A stretch of DNA of 10,486 nucleotides, taken from Actinomycetes bacterium. Its GTDB lineage: Bacteria; Actinomycetota; Acidimicrobiia; Acidimicrobiales; Bog-793. Positions within the stretch are counted from its first letter, which is position 1. Each line of letters opens with the position of its first letter. Shown here one piece after another: positions 6,583 through 10,486 of the stretch. The position numbers and the translations under genes are program-made. The notes beneath the pieces are model-generated. The model had not been told where the DNA came from, made no database searches, and saw nothing but the letters and a program-made list of their open reading frames with translations. The stretch covers positions 1 to 10,486 of the forward strand of contig JAKACF010000087.1 in assembly GCA_021821585.1 (NCBI GenBank), in the 5' to 3' direction.

Positions 6583-7022
6583 CGCTCTGTGTGCCGGTAG
6601 ACGTTCGTCTCTCGGATCACGAAGCCGACCCGTTGGTAGAGCCGGTTGGCCGCCTCCCGGCTCGGCCGGGAGGTGAGGTCGACGTGGCGCGAGCCCCGGC
6701 GGTGGGCCTCCTCGAGGGCGGCGCGCATGAGGGCCTGGCCGACGCCCCTTCCCCGGGCCGCCTGGTCGACCACCACGTCCTCGATCACGGCGTGCACGCC
6801 GGTCGGGATGCGGTAGGTGACGAGCGTGAGCATGCCGAGCGCCGGGGCGCCCGGCGCCTCGCGGGCGAGGAAGAGGACGGCGCCGTCCGAGGCGACGACC
6901 TCGCCGAGCTCGGCCGCGCTCGGCGCCGGCGCGCTGGAGGAGAGCTGTGGCAGCAGCCGGGCGACGTCGGCCACGAGCTCCTCGGTCACCTCGGCGGCGA
7001 CCTCGACCGAGACGGTGCTCAT
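6579..7022 (-). CDS. GNAT-family N-acetyltransferase
   Basis: A 147-residue single-domain acetyltransferase using acetyl-CoA. Motif A is clear: strand AVIEDVVVDQAARG and the pyrophosphate-binding loop R90-G-R-G-V-G95, followed by helix QALMRAALEEAHRRG. Motif B follows as HVDLTSRPSREAANRLYQRVGFVIRETNVYRH, including the NRLYQRVGF segment common in small-molecule or peptide acetyltransferases. The ATG at 7022 overlaps the Nudix gene stop (ATGA) and lies after GGAGG and GGCGGA upstream. The acceptor substrate is unknown. Coupling to a Nudix hydrolase and an alpha/beta hydrolase suggests a shared, unidentified small-molecule task, or simply a convenience operon. Confidence 0.88.
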   Translation of the reverse strand: MSTVSVEVAAEVTEELVADVARLLPQLSSSAPAPSAAELGEVVASDGAVLFLAREAPGAPALGMLTLVTYRIPTGVHAVIEDVVVDQAARGRGVGQALMRAALEEAHRRGSRHVDLTSRPSREAANRLYQRVGFVIRETNVYRHTER

Positions 7023-7804
7023 TCCGCCCGCTCCTCCCTCTCCTCCTCGGGCTGCCGCCAGACGGGCTGGCGGGGCCGGTCGAAGAGCACGTCGACCGGC
7101 TCGCCCCGGATCGCCCGGAATGCGTGGTCCTTCCACATTCCCGCGCCCGCCAGGGGGGAGGGCAGCTCGTCCTCGGCGAACCAGCCGACGTCGCTGCACT
7201 CGAGGGGGTGGGGGACGAGCTGGCCGCCGAGCGGGCGCAGCTGGAACACGAGCGAGTAGAGGGGGATCTGGGTGATGCCGATCCTCAGCCCGTCGAGCAC
7301 CATGACGAGCCGCATGGGCTCGGTGCTGATCCCGGTCTCCTCCCGCACCTCCTTCACGGCCACCTCGGCGGCCGAGTAGCCGACGTCGGCCCATCCCGTC
7401 GGGTACAGCCAGACGCCCGAGTCCGCCCGCTGGACGAGCAGGATGCGCCCGTCCTCGTCGCCGACGACCGCCCCGACGGCGATCTTCGGGGTGACGTAGC
7501 CGGGAACGCCCGAGCCGACCTGGCGGAGCCACTCGTTGACGAGGTCACCCGGGACCCTCGAGCCCGCCGGCTGGCCCTCGAGGGCGAGCTGGGTGGAGGC
7601 CGCCGCCCGGATCTCGCCGGCGACGGCCAGGATCTCCTCGAAGCGCTCGCGCTCGTACAGGCTCTCGGTGAAGCCGAGGCCCGTCCTCGCGATGGCGGCG
7701 AGCGTCTCGCCCCAGCGCACGAGGTCCTGGGCCGAGGCGACGCACTGGTCGGCCCCGCCGTCGGCGTCGACACCGCGGCCCTCGTCCCACTCCAGCTCCG
7801 GCAC
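7019..7804 (-). CDS. Nudix hydrolase with N-terminal helical domain (Nudix_hydro_N type)
   Basis: A hydrolase of nucleoside diphosphate-linked compounds. The segment LVRWGETLAAIARTGLGFTESLYERERFEEILAVAGEI (29-65) resembles the helical N-terminal domain of a Nudix subfamily with ADP-ribose or other NDP-X pyrophosphatases. The Nudix box spans G137-I159. It has the subfamily hallmark GWADVG and the metal ligands E152, E155 and E156, but departs from the general consensus: Y143 stands where E is usual and K151 where R is usual. These changes are, as far as I recall, normal in this subfamily. The C-terminal 20 residues are highly charged. The GTG start at 7804 has no strong ribosome-binding site; the GTG at 7720 (residue 29) is a reasonable alternative matching the family N-terminus. 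The substrate is not certain. Confidence 0.85.
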   Translation of the reverse strand: MPELEWDEGRGVDADGGADQCVASAQDLVRWGETLAAIARTGLGFTESLYERERFEEILAVAGEIRAAASTQLALEGQPAGSRVPGDLVNEWLRQVGSGVPGYVTPKIAVGAVVGDEDGRILLVQRADSGVWLYPTGWADVGYSAAEVAVKEVREETGISTEPMRLVMVLDGLRIGITQIPLYSLVFQLRPLGGQLVPHPLECSDVGWFAEDELPSPLAGAGMWKDHAFRAIRGEPVDVLFDRPRQPVWRQPEEEREERAE

Positions 7805-7842
7805 GGGCGCGACGCTACCGCCGGCCGCCGGAGCGGGCTGTC

Positions 7843-8769
7843 TCAGGCCTGCTCGGCTCCGAGCGGCGCCGCCTCGGGGGCGCCGGGGACGGCGGCGTCC
7901 TCGGAGTCCGCCATCTCGTCCATGCCGATCGGCCCGTTCGGGCGGCCGGCGAGGAACTGGGAGATGACCGGGTTCGTGCTCGAGCGCATCTGCGCCTTGG
8001 ACCCGAAGGCGACGAGCTTGGAGCGGAACAGCACGCCGAGGTAGTCCGCCACCCGCATGACCGAGGTGATGTTGTGGGTGATGATGAAGAACGTGGCGCT
8101 CGTCTCGCGCTGGGCGGTGAGGACGAGCTCGTCGAGGTAGGCGACCCGCACCGGGTCGAGGCCCGAGTCCGGCTCGTCGAACAGGACGATCTCGGGCTCG
8201 GTCACCATCGCCCGGGCGAGGCCGGCCCGCTTCTTCATGCCGCCGGAGACCTCGCCGGGCAGCTTCTTCAGGTGGTCGAGGAGGCCGACGAGCTCGGCGT
8301 TCATCAAGACGAGCTGGCGGATCTCCCGCTCGGACTTGTGGGTGTGCTCGCGGAGGGGGAAGGCGATGTTGTCGTAGAGGTTCATCGAGCCGAACAGCGC
8401 CCCGTCCTGGAACAGGACGCCGAACTTCTTGCGGATGCGGTAGAGCTCGCCGCTGCGCATCCCGACGATCGGCTCGCCGTCGACCCAGATCTGGCCGGCG
8501 TCCGGCTGGAGCAGGCCGATGATGTTCTTCAAGAGGACGGACTTGCCGGTCCCAGACGGGCCGAGGATCGTCGTGATCTTGCCTCTCGGGACGTCGAAGG
8601 AGACGTCGTCGAGGACGGTGTGGCTCCCGAAGGACTTCGTCACGCCTCGCAGCGAGATGATGCCGGGCGGCTCGGCGGGCGCCGCTCCGAGCTGGCCCGT
8701 CTCCTCTCCCTTGGCGGGGGGCACATCGCCGGGGCCGGGGTGCCCGTTCACACGTCCGAGATCCATCAC
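7843..8769 (-). CDS. Mce/MlaF-type ABC transporter ATP-binding protein
   Basis: This is the cytoplasmic ATPase of an Mla/Mce-type lipid transporter, which moves phospholipids, sterols or other lipids across the envelope with an MlaE/YrbE permease and MCE-domain proteins. Motifs by residue: Walker A GPSGTGKS (70-77), Q-loop LFQDGALFGSMNLYDNIAFPL (Q121), signature VSGGMKKRAGLARA (174-187), Walker B IVLFDEPDSGLDP (194-206), and H-loop H232 in FIITHN. FQDGALFGSM and VSGGMKKRAGLARA are characteristic of the MlaF/Mkl subfamily. About 36 disordered residues precede the domain and an acidic, Pro/Ala-rich tail follows residue 275. Start codons GTG 8769 and ATG 8766 are adjacent and neither has a clear ribosome-binding site. 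The matching permease begins on the opposite strand at 10290, beyond the sigma gene. Confidence 0.92.
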   Translation of the reverse strand: MMDLGRVNGHPGPGDVPPAKGEETGQLGAAPAEPPGIISLRGVTKSFGSHTVLDDVSFDVPRGKITTILGPSGTGKSVLLKNIIGLLQPDAGQIWVDGEPIVGMRSGELYRIRKKFGVLFQDGALFGSMNLYDNIAFPLREHTHKSEREIRQLVLMNAELVGLLDHLKKLPGEVSGGMKKRAGLARAMVTEPEIVLFDEPDSGLDPVRVAYLDELVLTAQRETSATFFIITHNITSVMRVADYLGVLFRSKLVAFGSKAQMRSSTNPVISQFLAGRPNGPIGMDEMADSEDAAVPGAPEAAPLGAEQA

Positions 8770-8823
8770 GCAGAGGAGAACGCCGGCCCCGCCCCGATCT
8801 TGCGCGGCCGGCCGGCCCTCACC

Positions 8824-10119
8824 TCAGGGGAGCCCGCTCCCGGTGATGCTCGAGACGCCCGAGGAGATGCTGGAGACCGTCCCCGACAGGCCGGAGGAGA
8901 CGCTCGAGACGGTCCCCGACACCCCGGAGGAGACACCCGAGACCGTCCCCGACACACCCGAGACGGTGGAGGAGACCCCGGAGGTGACCGAGGAGACGCC
9001 CGAGCTCACCGTCGAGCCGGCCGAGCCGACGAGCTTGTTGACCGTCGAGCCGGCCGAGCCGACGACGCCGCCCACGGTCCCGCCGACGCCCGAGAGGACG
9101 CCGCCGGTGCCCGAGCCGCCGGCCGAGGTGCCCCCGGCCGCCTGGCCGGCCTTGGTCGAGGCGGTGCCGCTCGCCGGGGAGGAGCCGCTCGCGCCCCCTG
9201 TCGTCCCGCCGCCCCCCCGCGGTGCCAGCCGGCCGGAACCGGCGGCGAGCGCCCCGGTCGGCGCCGGGGAGGCGCCGGTCGCCAGGGGAAGGCTGGTGTG
9301 CTCCGAGGCGGCGCTGAGCGTCCCGCTCGGATGCGTGCCGAGAAGGGCACCGGTCGTGAGGGCGGCGGCCGTGAGGACCACCGCCACGCCGCTCGCGATG
9401 GCGGTGCCCGAGACGCCCGAGGCGGCGGTGAGCTCGGCTCCCGCCGGGTGGGCGACCAGGTGGCGGAGGCGCCTCAGGCCGCGCCGGACGAGCAGGAAGG
9501 GGAAGGCGAGGACGCCGGCCAGGCCGGTCTCGGTGAGGGTGAGGAACTCCCGCCGCAGCGAGCGCCGTGCCCGGAAGAGCAGGGTCTCGATGGTCGAGAC
9601 CTCGACGCCGGAGTGGGCGGCGATCTGCTGGTAGCTCCAGTTGCGCCCCTCTCGCAGCTCGAGCACCTCGCGGTGGCGGGGCGAGAGGCGGCCCATGGCG
9701 GCCGCCAGCAGCTGGCCGTCGCCGGCCGAGTCGACGTAGGCCTCCTGCTCGGAGGCGACCGAGGGCGCCATCACCTCGAGCGTCGACTCCTCGACGGGCG
9801 TGCAGCGGCCCCCTCGGCGGGCGAGGTCGGCGCACAGGTGGTTGGCGATGACGCTCAACCAGGGGTAGAAGCGCCGCTCCCCCTGGAAGCGGGGGAGCGC
9901 CTTCCATGCCCTGGCGAACGCCTCCTGGACGAGGTCCTCGGCCTCGGAGGCGGACCCGGTCCGCCTCAGGCAGAAGCGGTAGAGGCGGTCGCGGTAGCGG
10001 ATGTAGAGGTCCTCGAAGGCGCGCTCGTCGCCGGCCTGGGCACGTTCGACGAGCGCTCGGTCCCGTTCCAGGTCGACGTCGTCGTGACGCCTCCTGGATC
10101 CCTCCCTCAACGAGGACAT
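8824..10119 (-). CDS. ECF-type sigma factor with transmembrane segment and Ser/Gly repeat tail
   Basis: The N-terminal 192 residues form an ECF sigma factor: region 2 at about 20-103 (AGDERAFEDLYIRYRDRLYRFC, EAEDLVQEAFARAWKAL, FYPWLSVIANHLCADLARR) and region 4 at about 137-192 (LSPRHREVLELREG, YQQIAAHSGVEVSTIETLLFRARRSLRREF). The remaining 239 residues are unusual. A short hydrophobic stretch (199-211) is followed by a basic cluster RRGLRRLRH (212-220), then a likely transmembrane helix (about 236-260). A 170-residue tail of Gly, Ser, Thr, Val and Ala comes last, ending in GVSGTVS-like repeats. The positive-inside rule places the sigma domains in the cytoplasm and the tail outside. No separate anti-sigma gene lies beside it. 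The ATG at 10119 follows GGGAGGGGTGA. What signal it senses, and whether the sigma part is released, is unknown. Confidence 0.85.
   Translation of the reverse strand: MSSLREGSRRRHDDVDLERDRALVERAQAGDERAFEDLYIRYRDRLYRFCLRRTGSASEAEDLVQEAFARAWKALPRFQGERRFYPWLSVIANHLCADLARRGGRCTPVEESTLEVMAPSVASEQEAYVDSAGDGQLLAAAMGRLSPRHREVLELREGRNWSYQQIAAHSGVEVSTIETLLFRARRSLRREFLTLTETGLAGVLAFPFLLVRRGLRRLRHLVAHPAGAELTAASGVSGTAIASGVAVVLTAAALTTGALLGTHPSGTLSAASEHTSLPLATGASPAPTGALAAGSGRLAPRGGGGTTGGASGSSPASGTASTKAGQAAGGTSAGGSGTGGVLSGVGGTVGGVVGSAGSTVNKLVGSAGSTVSSGVSSVTSGVSSTVSGVSGTVSGVSSGVSGTVSSVSSGLSGTVSSISSGVSSITGSGLP
8827..9099 (-). repeat. Degenerate Ser/Gly/Val/Thr repeat encoding the sigma factor tail
   Basis: Residues 341-431 of the sigma protein repeat 7- and 11-residue units such as GVSGTVS, GVSSGVSGTVS and SVSSGLSGTVS. 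On the DNA this gives repeated GAGAC-CGTCC-CCGAC-like blocks. The third and other hydrophobic positions recur regularly, so an extended or beta-rich stalk is possible. Copies are imperfect, unlike the rlmB repeat, which suggests an older array. Confidence 0.8.
9340..9414 (-). other. Predicted transmembrane helix in the sigma factor
   Basis: Residues 236-260 form an uninterrupted hydrophobic, Ala/Val/Leu-rich segment, preceded by the basic cluster at 212-220. By the positive-inside rule the N-terminus is cytoplasmic and the tail lies outside. Confidence 0.75.
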
Positions 10120-10122
10120 ATC

Positions 10123-10131
10123 ACCCCTCCC
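10123..10131 (-). promoter_or_regulatory. Ribosome-binding site of the sigma factor gene
   Basis: GGGAGGGGT on the minus strand ends 3 bases before the ATG at 10119, with the core GGAGG about 7 bases away. This supports the chosen start. Confidence 0.65.
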
Positions 10132-10133
10132 GA

Positions 10134-10162
10134 TACTCGGGCGCTCAGATTACCCCCGAGTA
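10134..10162 (-). promoter_or_regulatory. Perfect 8-bp dyad bracketing a -10-like hexamer of the sigma gene
   Basis: TACTCGGG (10134-10141) and CCCGAGTA (10155-10162) are perfect inverted repeats with a 13-base spacer, so arm centres are 21 bp apart, about two helical turns. On the minus strand the spacer holds TAATCT (10147-10152), a -10-like hexamer that would start transcription near 10140 with a leader of about 20 bases. No good -35 was found 17 bases upstream. The layout suits an operator for a dimeric regulator, or autoregulation. Confidence 0.45.
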
Positions 10163-10169
10163 ACCCCTT

Positions 10170-10186
10170 GCGCCAGTCGCTGGCGC
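10170..10186. repeat. Inverted repeat GCGCCAG-TCG-CTGGCGC
   Basis: A perfect 7-bp inverted repeat with a 3-base centre lies in the divergent region between the sigma gene and the permease. It could be an operator or a small hairpin; nothing distinguishes the two. Confidence 0.6.
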
Positions 10187-10216
10187 GCGGGCCCGTTGTA
10201 CCCCATGGCCGGGTGC

Positions 10217-10245
10217 GCGAAACGCGGGCGCGGCTGCGAAACGCG
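10217..10245. repeat. Direct repeat GCGAAACGCG (two copies, 19-bp period)
   Basis: Copies are at 10217-10226 and 10236-10245. The core GAAACGC recurs inverted as GCGTTTC at 10276-10282, just before the permease ATG. Three copies of one 7-mer within 66 bases upstream of a gene suggest protein-binding sites, though no regulator can be named. Confidence 0.5.
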
Positions 10246-10248
10246 AGA

Positions 10249-10272
10249 CGGCGGCGCAAGTTCGCGCCGCCG
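10249..10272 (+). promoter_or_regulatory. 9-bp GC hairpin before the permease start
   Basis: CGGCGGCGC (10249-10257) pairs perfectly with GCGCCGCCG (10264-10272) around AAGTTC. It ends 17 bases before the ATG at 10290, so in an mRNA it could sit next to, and restrict, the ribosome-binding region, which itself has no strong Shine-Dalgarno sequence. Confidence 0.45.
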
Positions 10273-10289
10273 GCGGCGTTTCCTGAGCG

Positions 10290-10486
10290 ATGGTCGTCAG
10301 CGCACAGCCTCGAGCAGGTGGCCCGGAGGCCGACGGCACGGTCGTCCGCCCCCGCGCCGGCCGCCCCCGCCGCCCGGAGACCAAGCTCGGGAGGCTGGTG
10401 CGCGAGACGGGGACGATGGTGGCCATCTCCCTCGAGGCGATGCGGCTGTTGTTCCGCCGGGGCTTCCCCTTCGCCGAGCTCACCGA
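10290..10486 (+). CDS. MlaE/YrbE-type ABC permease, N-terminal part (runs off the window)
   Basis: Only 65 residues are visible. After an Arg/Pro-rich lead, the stretch LGRLVRETGTMVAISLEAMRLLFRRGFPFAEL fits the N-terminal amphipathic and first membrane region of MlaE/YrbE permeases of Mce/Mla lipid transporters. The ATG at 10290 is chosen as the first in-frame start; the ribosome-binding site is weak. It is transcribed away from the sigma factor gene. The matching ATPase lies on the minus strand at 7843-8769, so the transporter genes are split over two divergent transcripts. Further permease and MCE-domain genes are expected beyond the right edge, but cannot be seen. Confidence 0.7.
   Translation, partial: MVVSAQPRAGGPEADGTVVRPRAGRPRRPETKLGRLVRETGTMVAISLEAMRLLFRRGFPFAELT

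Noticed and set aside
8519..9634. Plus-strand ETPEETPE-like repeat protein
   Set aside because: It is the antisense of the sigma factor tail repeat and spans the start of the ABC ATPase gene. The sense strand has a proper start, sigma domains and a ribosome-binding site.
10145..10483. Minus-strand frame covering the divergent intergenic region
   Set aside because: It is antisense to the recognisable permease start, crosses the repeats, and shows no domain or ribosome-binding site.

Overview
The window looks like a chromosomal segment of a very GC-rich actinobacterium, possibly of the Acidimicrobiia type. That placement is inferred from base composition, frequent GTG/TTG starts, the carD-ispD-ispF-rlmB gene order, and an Mce/Mla-type lipid transporter. 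No rRNA gene, recognisable tRNA, insertion sequence, phage gene or CRISPR array was seen.

Left part, plus strand (105-3499). A tightly packed group encodes CarD (an RNA polymerase-binding regulator), IspD and IspF (two steps of the MEP isoprenoid pathway), and an RlmB-type 23S rRNA 2'-O-methyltransferase. ispD and ispF overlap by 4 bases, and the ribosome-binding site of rlmB lies in the last codons of ispF. rlmB carries an unusual N-terminal region of 20 tandem GGYGQRRE-like units, encoded by a visible DNA tandem repeat. The next stretch (3500-3794) holds no protein gene. It does contain a promoter-like pair, a foldable segment and a perfect 11-bp hairpin, so it may encode a small RNA, or simply be the terminator region between convergent genes.

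Middle, minus strand (10119 down to 3795). In transcription order the genes are: an ECF-type sigma factor with a membrane segment and a long Ser/Gly/Thr/Val repeat tail; an Mce/MlaF-type ABC ATPase; a Nudix hydrolase, a GNAT acetyltransferase and an alpha/beta hydrolase joined by ATGA overlaps; citrate synthase; and a PdxH-type flavoprotein whose reading frame overlaps the citrate synthase stop.

Right edge (10120-10486). A 170-bp divergent intergenic region is rich in inverted and direct repeats. It separates the sigma gene from the start of a plus-strand MlaE/YrbE-type permease that runs off the window. The permease and the minus-strand ATPase probably belong to one Mce-type lipid importer, and the membrane-anchored sigma factor sits between them. 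The most noteworthy items are this sigma factor with its promoter-region dyad, the repeat-expanded RlmB, and the possible small RNA.
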